Shown here: in pieces, positions 16,344 to 25,624 of the stretch
Layout of the letters: each line of letters starts with the position of its first letter
Position numbering within the stretch: position 1 is the first letter of the stretch
NCBI RefSeq assembly: GCF_900143515.1
Contig: NZ_FSQT01000002.1
Location: 4,775,501 to 4,839,500, forward strand
DNA from: Micromonospora cremea
GTDB taxonomy: Bacteria; Actinomycetota; Actinomycetes; Mycobacteriales; Micromonosporaceae
Direction: 5' to 3'
Length of the DNA: 64,000 nt
Made by a program: the position numbers and the translations under genes
Notes under the pieces: generated by a model
The model's database searches: none
Seen by the model: the letters and a program-made list of their open reading frames with translations, nothing else
Told to the model about the DNA's origin: nothing

Positions 16344-16802
16344 TTAGGACCGGGGTGACCCTTTGGTCACTCCCGGGTGCTCAGGGTCGATGAGGTCGGT
16401 GTACGCGGGGTTGTGCTCGATGAAGGTGCGCACGATCGGGCACAGGATGGTAACGGTCTTGCCTTGCGCGCGCACGTCGTCCAGGACGCGTCGGATCAGT
16501 TCGGTGGCGATGCCCTGTTTGCGGAACTCGGGGTACACCAAGGCGGCCAGCAGCACGAGTCGGTCGTCGCCGGCGAGATTGTAGGTCAGCCCGGCGATCT
16601 CGCGGTCGTCGACGATGGCGTCGTAGATGCCGGCTTTCTCGTCGTTGACGAGGGCGAAGTCGAATGCGGGGGCATGGGGGTCATCGAGCACCTCGTCGAT
16701 GATGACGGCCTGGTCCTGACTGAGGGTGCCTTTCTCGTCGGGGTGTGCGGCCTCGTCGGGGTACTCGAAGGCGTAGCGGGTCGGCTCGGCTGGGCCGGTC
16801 AT
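16344..16802 (-). CDS. GCN5-like acetyltransferase, paralogue of the adjacent gene
   Basis: 152 residues. The same core is present as ALVYPEFRKQGIATELIRRV and KTVTILCPIVRTFIEHNPAY. It is clearly homologous to the product of 15835-16314 (both end in YTDLID), so the pair arose by tandem duplication followed by divergence. The N-terminal 30 residues are acidic and unlike the paralogue. ATG 16802 is preceded by AAGGGACACCC. Substrate unknown. Confidence 0.82.
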   Translation of the reverse strand: MTGPAEPTRYAFEYPDEAAHPDEKGTLSQDQAVIIDEVLDDPHAPAFDFALVNDEKAGIYDAIVDDREIAGLTYNLAGDDRLVLLAALVYPEFRKQGIATELIRRVLDDVRAQGKTVTILCPIVRTFIEHNPAYTDLIDPEHPGVTKGSPRS

Positions 16803-16882
16803 GGGGGTGTCCCTTCGTTAATGGTCATCAGATCGGTCCCGGGTCGCGGCGATAGTCGGCGTCGGCGACCTGCAGCTGGATT

Positions 16883-17131
16883 TCACCCTCTGTCGACGAC
16901 ATGCGGCTGGACGAGTACGACCATCAGATGGGTCTTCCAGTACGCGTCATACGACGTCAGGGACCCGTTGGCCCAGACGCTCGCCGCAAGCGTCCCCACG
17001 AGAAGGAACAGGACGCCGATCCGGTTCTGTCCCATCGCGCCGATCCGTCCGGCGATCGATGGGCGTCGACGAAAACGGTCGGTGCCCCGCTCACGGCCGC
17101 GTGAGGTCTGGATGACGGTGAGGTTCGTCAC
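16883..17131 (-). CDS. Possible small single-span membrane protein
   Basis: 82 codons from GTG 17131, just after the MFS gene's stop. The product has an Arg-rich N-terminus, one hydrophobic segment (NRIGVLFLLVGTLAASVWAN) and a polar tail. It could be translated with the pump as a coupled small subunit. There is no family match that I know, and an upstream GTG at 17143 overlaps the MFS stop. Low confidence. Confidence 0.35.
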   Translation of the reverse strand: MTNLTVIQTSRGRERGTDRFRRRPSIAGRIGAMGQNRIGVLFLLVGTLAASVWANGSLTSYDAYWKTHLMVVLVQPHVVDRG

Positions 17132-17135
17132 ATGA

Positions 17136-18374
17136 TTACTCACCGTGCTGGCTGTTCTCGGCCGTGTCGGTGTGCGCGTTGCGTGCGGCGATGGCGGTGA
17201 ACAGGGTGGCGATGAGGGCGAGTGCACCGTAGCCGAGGGCGATCTGCGGGAGCGAGAAGGTGTGGGAAAGCTGGCCGGCGATGAGGGCCGGGATCGTAGC
17301 GCCGCTGTAGCAGAGTAGGTAGATCACGCTGAAAATCGGTGCCCGGTCGGCCAGTGTGCTTCCGTGCAGCAGACCGCGAGTGGCGGCGCTGATGGCGATC
17401 CCTTGAGCGGCGCCGGCGACGATCGTTGCGGCAATGAACAACGCCAGTGTGCCGGTGGCGATCGCTGTGATGATGCCGATCATTCCGGCTAGGAAGGCGA
17501 TCATGCCGAGACGTTGGGCTGCCGTTGTTGTGAACCGGCCGCCGAGGGGAGCGCCGAGAACGCTGGGACCCATGTAGGCGGCGAACACCAATCCGACGAT
17601 GAGCGGGCTGCTGGTGTGGAGTTGATCCTCGACCAGCGCAGGCACGAACGCTTGGTAGAAGGCCCCGGCCGCCCAGGTGGCCAGGAACACCGCCGCCGCG
17701 ACGGGGAGCAGATGCCTGACCCGGGCCGGCACGTAGACCCGGGGTCGCAGGGATCGCCAAGCACCCGGCATTCGAGTCACGGTCTCCGGGCTGACGGCAA
17801 TGAGACCGACAGACAGGAGGAGAAGGCCGATGACAACCAGGAAGATGAGGTCGCGTGGCCACGGCCCGAACTGAACCAGGGCGCCGGAGGCGATGGCGCC
17901 GACGGCGAGGCCAAGCATGACTGTCTGGCTGGAGGCGACAGAGGCCAACCACGCAGGCCTGGCGGGTGCGGCGTCGACGATGTATGCAGTGAGGCTGCTA
18001 CTGGCCAGACCGGCACCAAGGCCCATCAGGAGCCGGCCGGTGATCAGGATGCCGATGTCGTGCACGTTCAACAGCAGCACACAGCCCAAGAGGAGCAGGG
18101 CGAGGCTGGCGATCGAAATGGGCCGTCGGCCCAGATGATTGGACAGTCGCCCCAGCACCAGCAGCGTGGTCAGAGTGGCGGCGGAGTACGCGACGACGGT
18201 CATCGAGATGCCGGCGTTGGTGAATCCGTCCTCGGCCCGATAGATGTTGAACAGCGGGATCGTCGAGCCCACAGCGGCAAACGCGGCCACCAGGGAGACC
18301 ACCGCAGATATGAAGGTCAGCCGGAGCGTTCTGCCCCGGCCGGCCACGTTGGTCACTGGTGCCGTGTTGAGCAT
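17136..18374 (-). CDS. MFS transporter
   Basis: 412 residues with about 12 hydrophobic helices. The cytoplasmic loop LGRLSNHLGRRPISIASLAL is the MFS motif A (GxLxDxxGRR type), and RLLMGLGAGLASSSLTAYIV is typical of the DHA1 drug/sugar efflux group. It likely exports small molecules by proton antiport. It lies between the 565-bp repeats and is transcribed toward the acetyltransferases. The intergenic region upstream joins directly to repeat copy 2. Confidence 0.9.
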   Translation of the reverse strand: MLNTAPVTNVAGRGRTLRLTFISAVVSLVAAFAAVGSTIPLFNIYRAEDGFTNAGISMTVVAYSAATLTTLLVLGRLSNHLGRRPISIASLALLLLGCVLLLNVHDIGILITGRLLMGLGAGLASSSLTAYIVDAAPARPAWLASVASSQTVMLGLAVGAIASGALVQFGPWPRDLIFLVVIGLLLLSVGLIAVSPETVTRMPGAWRSLRPRVYVPARVRHLLPVAAAVFLATWAAGAFYQAFVPALVEDQLHTSSPLIVGLVFAAYMGPSVLGAPLGGRFTTTAAQRLGMIAFLAGMIGIITAIATGTLALFIAATIVAGAAQGIAISAATRGLLHGSTLADRAPIFSVIYLLCYSGATIPALIAGQLSHTFSLPQIALGYGALALIATLFTAIAARNAHTDTAENSQHGE

Positions 18375-18419
18375 CGAGCTGCGCCTTTCTGTTGTCCTGA
18401 ACTATTCCTTGGCTCCCGT

Positions 18420-18984
18420 GTGGTCCCTACCCGAGTGCAAAGATGCCTCGCGACCAGGAGCCTCGGTCGACCGGCGTCAGGCGCCCGGAGCGATCGCGCA
18501 GGCTGAGACGCAGACCCAGGTGCCCTCACGCTTCTGGTGCACGTCCGTGTACAGAGCTTCCTGCTCCGCGCCGTCCACGATCATGGTGTATGAGGCGCGG
18601 CCGTGGATCAGAGCAACGTCGCCGAGGATGCGGATCTTGGCCTCGCGCAGCGCGAGATCCTTGAAAGGGCGCGGCTTAGCGATGTACTCGAGGTACTCGT
18701 CGCGGTTGCGGGTGACACCCGGTGTCTGCACGATGAAATCTTCAGCAAGAAACTCACTGAAGCGCTTGGCATCGCTGGCCTGGTCCGCATTGTTGTAGTC
18801 AAGGTTGAGCTGCTCGAGAATCGCCAGGTCTTCGGTGGACAGCTTGGTGTCATTCATTTTCTTGCTCCTTCTGTGTGTGGTTCGACGTTTGCTGTAGGTG
18901 GGCACAACGAACGGCGTTATGGCCCGAGTGTTTAGTGTCGGTTCGCGGCGCCGTCCTACCAACGACGTCGCGATCTCGCTCGTT
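18420..18984. repeat. 565-bp direct repeat, right copy
   Basis: Second copy of the 14012-14576 sequence (five mismatches). Its left edge abuts the promoter region of the MFS gene and its right edge a stretch with no recognisable gene. Confidence 0.95.
18477..18857 (-). CDS. SnoaL-like / NTF2-fold protein, copy 2
   Basis: 126 residues, near-identical to the product of 14069-14449, with the same ribosome-binding site. All four differences between the two genes change the amino acid (Leu for Gln at position 6, Lys for Asn in YIAKPRP, Val for Ala in TMIVDG, His for Tyr in TDVHQKR); I see no silent difference. Confidence 0.85.
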   Translation of the reverse strand: MNDTKLSTEDLAILEQLNLDYNNADQASDAKRFSEFLAEDFIVQTPGVTRNRDEYLEYIAKPRPFKDLALREAKIRILGDVALIHGRASYTMIVDGAEQEALYTDVHQKREGTWVCVSACAIAPGA

Positions 18985-19231
18985 CCTTACCGGCACGGTC
19001 CCGCTCAGAGCACGGGTCGAGAGCGCGGCTCATAAGGTCGATGCCGCACTCGACGGAGCGCTCCATCGGGAGCCCAACGCCGACACGGCCCACGAGATCG
19101 AGTCTGTGGCTATTCGATGCGGAGAATGCCGCACGCGCGGTCCTTGCTGGCACCGCCACTGCGGCTCCCAAGAGCGCCGAGTGCGCCCGGGACTCTGAGC
19201 GTCCGGCCACCCCTGACTCGCTCCGGTCTCC

Positions 19232-20527
19232 TCATTCTCTCCGGACGAGTGTCACGAATCGCGTCGCCACCGCGGCGAGCACGGCGGAGGCAAGGACAAT
19301 GAACCCCGCCGTGAGGAACACCGTCTGCAAGGTTGTCGACGAAACAAGGATCGCGCCGAGGCCAGACCCTGCCGCCAGGGCTATCTGAAGGTTCGTCACA
19401 TTCACCGCCGACGCGGCTTCCGGGATTTCCGGGGCCGCGTCGAGTATCCAGACCAGCGTTCCCGGGTTCACGATTCCCCAGAACAAGCCCCACAGCACGA
19501 GCAACAGGCCAGCCACCCAGGGTAAGGTGCCCGCGCTCGCCAGCCCGACGAGCAATGCGGCCACTACCGTCGCCGACCCGGCGAAGCTGCCGATTACTCC
19601 GCGCTTGAACAGCGATCCGGCGACGAGTGAGCCGACGATGCCACCGCAGCCGTAGATGACGTACAGCAGGGAGATCACGTCGCTGGACAGATGCGTGTGG
19701 TCCATCAGGAACGGGGTGACATAGGTCCAGGCGGCGAACTGTCCGATGAACACCACCGCGCCGGCTGCCATCCCCAACCGGGCGGCCCGCCGCGTCACGA
19801 CTTCTACGAGATCACGCAGGTGCGTACGGCCGTCTGGCGGAATACCCGGCAGCACGACCCTCTGCACAACCACGACGAGCAATGTCGCCGCCGCTGCAAT
19901 GGCGAAAGTGAGACGCCAGCCGACGAGGTTGCCGAGGAACTGTCCCGCAGGCAGCCCTACCACCGTCCCACCCGAAATACCCGCCGCGATGATGGTGATG
20001 GCGCGAGTTCCGCCCGCCGGACCCACCAGCTTGGGTCCGACCGGTGAGACCACGGTCCAGAAGGCTCCGAGGGTGGCGCCGAAGAGCATCCGGGCGATCA
20101 GCACCAGGACGAAGTTCGGCGCCACCGCGACGACCGCGTTCGACACCAGCACCGTCAGACCCAGGACGACGATGACCGAGCGCCGGTTGAAGCGGCCGGA
20201 GCCGAGGAAGAACAGCGGCGCCGACACCGCGGCGCTGACACCCGGCACGAGCACCATCAGCCCTGCGAGGCCGAGCGAGACATGCAGTCCGTCGGCGATC
20301 TGCGGCAGCAGCCCCACTGGCAGCGTCTCCGTCATGACGATGACGAACGCGCCGAGCGCGACCGCACCGACGGACGCCCAGCCCCGCCTGCTACCGGGCT
20401 CCCCAGCAGTGGCGGCAGCGCGGGCGGCTGCAGGCTGAGTCGGGACGGCCGCGGTGCACGTCGATGCCGTGACCACGCGCACCTGCGGTGCGTGGTGTGT
20501 CGGCGTCGCCTCCGCGTGCTCGATCAC
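19232..20527 (-). CDS. MFS transporter, AraJ/NepI-like
   Basis: 431 residues, 12 predicted helices after an unusually long 50-residue Ala/Thr-rich N-terminus. Diagnostic for the DHA1 purine/arabinose-type exporters are GAFVIVMTETLPVGLLPQIA in helix 1 and LFGATLGAFWTVVSPVGPKL in helix 4-5. GTG 20527 follows GAGGAG. The protein is a proton-driven exporter; substrate unknown. It is not part of the repeat-flanked block. Confidence 0.88.
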   Translation of the reverse strand: MIEHAEATPTHHAPQVRVVTASTCTAAVPTQPAAARAAATAGEPGSRRGWASVGAVALGAFVIVMTETLPVGLLPQIADGLHVSLGLAGLMVLVPGVSAAVSAPLFFLGSGRFNRRSVIVVLGLTVLVSNAVVAVAPNFVLVLIARMLFGATLGAFWTVVSPVGPKLVGPAGGTRAITIIAAGISGGTVVGLPAGQFLGNLVGWRLTFAIAAAATLLVVVVQRVVLPGIPPDGRTHLRDLVEVVTRRAARLGMAAGAVVFIGQFAAWTYVTPFLMDHTHLSSDVISLLYVIYGCGGIVGSLVAGSLFKRGVIGSFAGSATVVAALLVGLASAGTLPWVAGLLLVLWGLFWGIVNPGTLVWILDAAPEIPEAASAVNVTNLQIALAAGSGLGAILVSSTTLQTVFLTAGFIVLASAVLAAVATRFVTLVRRE

Positions 20528-20753
20528 GCGTTCTCCTCACTCATCGCATGCTCCTGACCGGGCTCTGCTCTGTAAGCACCCCAGGATGTATCCGCGCGAG
20601 TCACGCGGGCAGTCAAAACAGCTCACGTTGCGATCTATAGGCGCCGCATCGCGTTCAAGCTGTCGCGGTCGATGGACTCACTGTCGCCGCCTGGGGCGGA
20701 ACGACAACTGCTTGCTGCATTGCCGTGATCGCCGAGCGGCCAGTGGCCTGATT

Positions 20754-21182
20754 TCAGCGCGGTCCGATGAACTCGGTCCTCACGCTCCATGCGAACTGGA
20801 TCAGCAGGGTCACCGGGGACTTGTCGGCGATGTCATGCATCACCTTCAAGTCGTCGGGGTCAGGGTCTTCGCTCAGTGTGATCGTGCGCTGCAGGTAGCG
20901 CTCTGCGCCGTCCTGCTCGGGTTCGTGGTAGTCGATCTCGACGGTGATGTCGCCGGCGGTGTCGTACTTGTAGTCGACGTACTGCCTGAGGGTCTGAGCG
21001 GTGCACGACGCGAGCGCCATCAACAGGTACTCCGTCGGCGTCGGGCCGTCGCCGAGTGCGCCGTGGTGCGGTTCATCGGCGACGAACGTGAAGCCGCGGG
21101 TGGTCATGTCCGTGCGCCGGCGCTCAGTGGCCGGAAGGACAGCTCGGGCGGATGCGACGACACGATCCCGATCGGTTTCCAT
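20754..21182 (-). CDS. OsmC/Ohr family protein
   Basis: 142 residues from ATG 21182 (ribosome-binding site AGGAAGG). The conserved segment GPTPTEYLLMALASCTAQTL carries the first reactive Cys of the OsmC/Ohr peroxidases. The second, normally in KCPV, is Ser here (DKSPVTLLI), so classical Cys-Cys peroxidase chemistry is doubtful; one-Cys OsmC-like proteins exist. Likely a cytosolic redox or binding protein. Confidence 0.85.
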   Translation of the reverse strand: METDRDRVVASARAVLPATERRRTDMTTRGFTFVADEPHHGALGDGPTPTEYLLMALASCTAQTLRQYVDYKYDTAGDITVEIDYHEPEQDGAERYLQRTITLSEDPDPDDLKVMHDIADKSPVTLLIQFAWSVRTEFIGPR

Positions 21183-21652
21183 CTGCCGTGCCTTCCTGTA
21201 GATCCTGGTAGTGAGGGTCGAGGTACGCGGATCCAGCGGCAGCCGTGTCGCTGTCTGAGCGGGGGCAGCGGCCGGGCGTGTCACTGCATGACCGGGTACC
21301 TCCGCAGGCTAACCTCCGTGGACTGGATAGTCCAAGTCGGTCACTCGTTGCTAGAACCGCTCGGCGCTCGTGAAACCGCCCCCTCAGGGTGTTAAGGTGC
21401 ACTGAGAGGCGGCTAGGACCACGATGCCCCCAGGTGAACTCGTTCACCGCCAAACCCCGAGATGGACTCATTGGTCCGTTAGGGGCTAGGATGTGCCGTC
21501 GTTCACGCATCAGGGCGGCGATCGTCATCGCCTCCCGCGGCTCGGGCGGACTCCCGCGGTGAAGACGACCGGCACCTACTTTCGGCCATCGTGTCGCGCC
21601 AAGACCCCTCGCACGGAAGACGTCGACTTTCACCCGACAGCGGCCAGTGCCC
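21183..21652. other. Intergenic, IS-flank-like
   Basis: No gene is supported. The sequence between OsmC and the IS5 fragment looks like non-coding terminal DNA of lost elements; an ORF on the minus strand has no recognisable motif. Confidence 0.35.
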
Positions 21653-21930
21653 AGCTCGCTGGATGGTCTTCTGCCTGCGGAACAGCTTCGGCCGGTAACG
21701 GTGGCGCTTGAACTGCGTGCGCACGCTCCCGCCGTCTCCTTGGTAGCCCTTGTCCGCGAAGGTCATCACGTCGGCGCCGGTCAGCGAGTCGATGATGCCG
21801 TGAGCGCGGGCGGCGCTGAGGTCGTGGGTGGCGCCGGGCAGCGCGGTCGATGCCCAGATCAGCCGACCCGCCGCGTCCGCGATGACTTGCACGTTCACGC
21901 CGTGCCGCTTGTGTTTGATGCCCCTATGTT
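21653..21930 (-). pseudogene. IS5-type transposase, internal fragment
   Basis: About 90 codons encode KHKRHGVNVQVIADAAGRL, THDLSAARAHGIIDSL and VMTFADKGYQGDGGSV, the central DDE region of an IS5-type transposase including the second Asp (FADKGY). Both ends are missing. On its upstream side it is joined directly to an IS110 C-terminal piece. Confidence 0.8.
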
Positions 21931-21932
21931 CG

Positions 21933-22057
21933 TCAACTGGTAGCGGTCGTGGGTGTTGCGGTGATGATTTTGAAGATTTCGCGAGCGATGTAGCGCTTGA
22001 GGCAGCGGAGGATGTCTCGTTTGGTGCGGCCGTCGGTGGTGCGGCGCTGGACGTAGG
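21933..22057 (-). pseudogene. IS110 transposase, C-terminal fragment
   Basis: The last ~40 codons read YVQRRTTDGRTKRDILRCLK then RYIAREIFKIIT, the conserved C-terminal tail of IS110 transposases (compare the end of the copy at 26492-27543). It is truncated immediately upstream by a stop codon and unrelated sequence. Confidence 0.75.
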
Positions 22058-22072
22058 CTCAGATCCCCATTG

Positions 22073-22533
22073 ACGCTGCCTGACCCATACCGACCAGGCT
22101 CCCCCCAGCGGGGGTCGTGCTCCATTGGGCGTGCGGAAACCACCGGCCCGAGCGATACGAGCCGCCCTCCGGCAGTCCATAGCTTCAGGGCCAGGTCGTG
22201 CGCCTACTCTCTCGACCACTCGCGGAAGCAGCAAGGAAGCACCGAACGTGCCGCCTGCGGGCGACACTCCACGACAACATGCGGGGCGATGGCCGAGCTG
22301 AGAGGCACGGAATGACAACCGATGGCAGCAGACGATGCGCCGCACCGGCGTTCCGCCGGCCGCCATACCTGAATCTCCATCGCGGTCGTGCTACGCCCCG
22401 TGTAACGCCTCCGGCGACGACATCGCCCTATACCAATGGGGCGACGATCTTGTCGCCGACCCGGCACCGGCCTCCGATCACGACACGCCGGCTCGCCGGG
22501 CATCACGGGGTATCAACCGAAGGGAGACCGCGT
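22073..22533. other. Intergenic upstream of the propeller gene
   Basis: An open frame continues upstream of the propeller start, but it lacks a ribosome-binding site and family resemblance. It presumably holds the promoter of the secreted protein gene. I see no clear -35/-10 pair. Confidence 0.35.
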
Positions 22534-24183
22534 ATGCGGTTCCGCACAGTGGCCCGCTCGGCCCTGGCATCGGCGCTGGTCGCGGCGACCGGACTCGTCG
22601 CCGCCGTCGCACCCGCGCAGGCCGCGGACAGCAGCACCGTTCTGCAGGGGGTGAAGTTCGTCAAGGACATCGCCGCCGGCAACGGCCGGCTGTTCATCTC
22701 CGCCAGCAATCAGATCGTCGTCACCGACGACAGCGGCACCCCGGTCGGCGCCGTCACGGGGCTCGCCGAACCGCACGGCCTGGCTGTCACGCCGGACGGC
22801 AGCCGCCTCTACGCGGCGCTCAACGGCTCGAACGAGATCGCCGAGATCGACACCACGGCCCTCACCGTCACCCGGCGGTTCGACCTGGCTGCCTACCCGT
22901 ACCCGACGTACCTATCGCTGGCGGGCGACCGCCTCTGGGTCGGGCACGGCCCCACCAACAGCTGGAGCGGCGGTGTCGTGGGTCTCGACCTGTCGGCGAC
23001 GACGCCGGAGCCGGTCCGCATCGCCAGCGGCCTGTACGGCCCACCGAAGATCGCCGCCGGCGGGTCCACCGTGGTGGCCGGTGAGAACGGAAGCAGCCCC
23101 GCCGACCTGTACGTGTACGACGTCAGCACCACCCCCGCCACCCTGCGCGGGGTGCTCGACGGCCACGACAACAACTTCATGTACCTGAAGGACATCACCA
23201 TCACGGCGGACGGTTCGAGAGCGATCACGGCGTTCGACTCGCCGTACCGCTACGACATCTGGGACACCGCCAGCCTGACCAGGGTCGGCGCGTACGGCGA
23301 GGAACCCACCTTCGTCGGCTTCCCGCACGCCGTCGCCCTCAGCCCGGACGGTGCCCACGTCATTGGCGCACGCGCCTCCCGTGACCGCATCGAGCTCGCC
23401 GGCCCCCGCATCGCGGTGTACGACGCGGCGACGACCACGAAGCGGCACACCGCCGACAACCCGGCCGGCCAGGTGGTGGAGGGCGCACTCACCTTCTCCG
23501 GCACCGACGCCTTCACTGTCCTGTATGAGATGTCGACCGGGCGCTACACGTTGTGGCGGCTGCGGGGCGCCACCCTCGCGGCGTCCTCGGTGACCGCGAC
23601 CGCCCCGGCCACCGGGACGGCGCTCGTACCGCTCACCGTGACCGGCCGGCTCACCCTGTCCGACGGGTCGGCACCCGGTGCGCGGCCGCTGGTGGTGACG
23701 CGCCGGCACCCGGACGGCACCAGTGCCACGCTCGCCCCAGTGACGACCGCCACCGACGGCGCCTTCAGCATCACCGACACGCCGCCGGTCGGCGGGACCG
23801 TCCACTACGAGGTGCTCTGGGACGGCAACTCGGCCTTCCGCTGGAGTCAGGCGGCGGCCACCGTCGAGGTGGCCCGGCAGCCGTCCACGCTGAGCCTGAC
23901 CGGCCCGAGCACGGCCAACACCAGCCGGCAACTCCGGTTCAGCGGCGTGCTGAAGACCCCCGGGCGGGCACTCGCCCCGGGCACCACGCTCACGGTGACG
24001 CGCATCCTCAACGGCGAGGACATCACCACCGTCTACCTGCCGACGGTGACCCCCGCCGACGACGGGACCTTCCGCTTCACCGACACGCCCGGCGCGGCCG
24101 GCGAGTACACGTACACCGTCCGGTGGGACGGCGACGCCACGTTCCTGCACGCGCGGGCCGACCACGTCGTCGTGGTCCGGTAA
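22534..24183 (+). CDS. Secreted beta-propeller protein with Ig-like repeats
   Basis: 549 residues. A Sec signal peptide (ALVAATGLVAAVAPAQA, cut about residue 35) is followed by a seven-blade-like region of YncE/lactonase style, with repeats such as GLAVTPDGSRLYAAL and AVALSPDGAHVIGAR. Two Ig-like repeats end the protein; both contain TDTPxxGG/AG and a V-x-W-D-G-(N/D)-S/A-x-F strand (YEVLWDGNSAFRW, YTVRWDGDATFLH). ATG 22534 follows GAAGGGAG. It is likely an extracellular binding or structural protein. A strong hairpin ends the gene. Confidence 0.88.
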   Translation: MRFRTVARSALASALVAATGLVAAVAPAQAADSSTVLQGVKFVKDIAAGNGRLFISASNQIVVTDDSGTPVGAVTGLAEPHGLAVTPDGSRLYAALNGSNEIAEIDTTALTVTRRFDLAAYPYPTYLSLAGDRLWVGHGPTNSWSGGVVGLDLSATTPEPVRIASGLYGPPKIAAGGSTVVAGENGSSPADLYVYDVSTTPATLRGVLDGHDNNFMYLKDITITADGSRAITAFDSPYRYDIWDTASLTRVGAYGEEPTFVGFPHAVALSPDGAHVIGARASRDRIELAGPRIAVYDAATTTKRHTADNPAGQVVEGALTFSGTDAFTVLYEMSTGRYTLWRLRGATLAASSVTATAPATGTALVPLTVTGRLTLSDGSAPGARPLVVTRRHPDGTSATLAPVTTATDGAFSITDTPPVGGTVHYEVLWDGNSAFRWSQAAATVEVARQPSTLSLTGPSTANTSRQLRFSGVLKTPGRALAPGTTLTVTRILNGEDITTVYLPTVTPADDGTFRFTDTPGAAGEYTYTVRWDGDATFLHARADHVVVVR

Positions 24184-24199
24184 CACGCCCCGTGGCTTC

Positions 24200-24236
24200 G
24201 ACGGGGCCGGTCTCCTTCCCGGGGGCCGGCCCCGTC
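24200..24236 (+). terminator. GC-rich hairpin terminator
   Basis: GACGGGGCCGG at 24200-24210 pairs perfectly with CCGGCCCCGTC at 24226-24236, 17 bases after the stop codon of the propeller gene. There is no U-tract. Confidence 0.75.
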
Positions 24237-24739
24237 CCGTGCTCAAAAGTCGATCCGCATCACGACCCGCCGCAGGGGGGCCGGCTGACATCGACGTACC
24301 CGGCGTCGGCGAAGATGCTCCGACTGCCGACGTGCAACTCGCCCCAGGGACGTCCCGCCCCGGCCGCGTGACCATCGGGTACCCCTCGACGCGGGCGCCC
24401 CGCTGGCGGGCCAAGTCCGCGGGATCGATGGTTACGACGAGATCGGCGATTCCGAATGCGGAAACGCCGAGGAGCCAGAGGCGGTACGACGAGAGGCGAA
24501 CCAGCCTGGGTTGAGTGTGTCCTAGCCGGTCGCGGACAGCAGCGTGGGAGGTGTTCCAAGCCCCTGATCAAGGCCCAGGGCGGGTGGCTGCGAGACAGGC
24601 AAGGTGCTTCGGTGGGAGTTCGACACGGAGGACGAGGCCCGCGCGTCCGGCGTCTCGTCCAGGCCGACGGGGCCGGTGACGCGAGCAGACCGGCGACGCG
24701 GCCACGCAGCCGCCGAGTTGAGGCGGCTGGCGGCCGGCA
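24237..24739. other. Intergenic, no supported gene
   Basis: Short frames on both strands lack motifs. A minus-strand frame reads LRRYRLWLLGVSAFGIADLV, which could be a scrap of a membrane protein, but nothing around it continues the similarity. Confidence 0.35.
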
Positions 24740-25537
24740 TTACGGCTCGGACGTGGCGGGCGCGTCGGTGATGTTGCGTTCCAGCTCGCGGGGCAGTGAC
24801 TGCCAGGAGGTGTAGGTCGAGGTGCGGAAATCTGGGTCGCCTGGGCGGGCGGTGGTGCGTGCAACGCGGTGGAATCCAGCAGTGTCGTGGTCGATCCGCT
24901 TGAAGGAGGCGACGACGCGCCAGCTGGTGCTGGCCCACGGAGGTCGGACTCCGCCCAGCCGGTCTGGCGTTTCGGGTTTGTCTGCGAGGGTGTCGAGTTC
25001 CGGTTGGGGCGGCATGCGGATGCCGGTGAAGTCGAGGGCGACGAGAACGGGTGCGACGGAGTGCCGGTCGTCGTCGATGCGGGCAACCCGCAACAGCACC
25101 AGATGCCCGTTGGCGGCGCGGTAGCTGAGAACATCGCCGGGTTGCAGGTCGGTGACGTGTCGCCTGGGACGGCGCACCTTCTTGCGCTGAGGCTGTGGGC
25201 CGATCAGTTGTGCGCGTGCCTTGTCCAGGACGTCCCGGCGTTTGGCAGCAAGGCGAGGGTTGTCCGACCACCTCGCTAAGTCGGTCCCGCTTTCGATGGC
25301 GGCGAGGGCGCGCTCGCGAACCCTGGGGTCGAGGCGTCCGAGCTTGGACTGGGTGACGGCCATGGCCAGCCAAACCGATGTGGCCTCGTCCGGGTCGTCG
25401 AGCGCATCGGCATAGGAGTCGAGCATGCGTTGGGTGGCCTCGTCGTCGTCCAGGCCGTCTTCGAGCATCTCGCGGTACTCGTCGCGCACGTCACAGGCCG
25501 TGTCGTCGGAGAGCAGGCCAGGCCCCCAGGCGCCCAT
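24740..25537 (-). CDS. Conserved hypothetical protein, MGAWGPG-type
   Basis: 265 residues from ATG 25537. The N-terminus MGAWGPGLLSDDTACDVRDE followed by a helical acidic region resembles the DUF4259-like proteins of actinomycetes. A basic linker (RKKVRRPRRH) leads to a C-terminal beta-rich domain (LQPGDVLSYRAANGHLVLLR). No catalytic motif is visible. The gene ends close to a hairpin-free region and starts 90 bases from cassette B. Confidence 0.7.
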   Translation of the reverse strand: MGAWGPGLLSDDTACDVRDEYREMLEDGLDDDEATQRMLDSYADALDDPDEATSVWLAMAVTQSKLGRLDPRVRERALAAIESGTDLARWSDNPRLAAKRRDVLDKARAQLIGPQPQRKKVRRPRRHVTDLQPGDVLSYRAANGHLVLLRVARIDDDRHSVAPVLVALDFTGIRMPPQPELDTLADKPETPDRLGGVRPPWASTSWRVVASFKRIDHDTAGFHRVARTTARPGDPDFRTSTYTSWQSLPRELERNITDAPATSEP

Positions 25538-25624
25538 GGTCACCCCCTATGCGTTCACGTGTCCGCGCCTGGACAACCTGCCACAGGTTCGGCTCGCCGT
25601 CACCTAGGGCCGGCTGCCGGCCAG

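Noticed and set aside
22912-24414. 500-codon minus-strand frame
   Set aside because: Antisense to the secreted propeller gene; low-complexity Arg/Gly/Val composition.
25600-25624. CCGTCACCTAG left of cassette B as a fourth copy of the 17-bp repeat
   Set aside because: Only about nine bases agree and the position relative to the end differs from the real copies.
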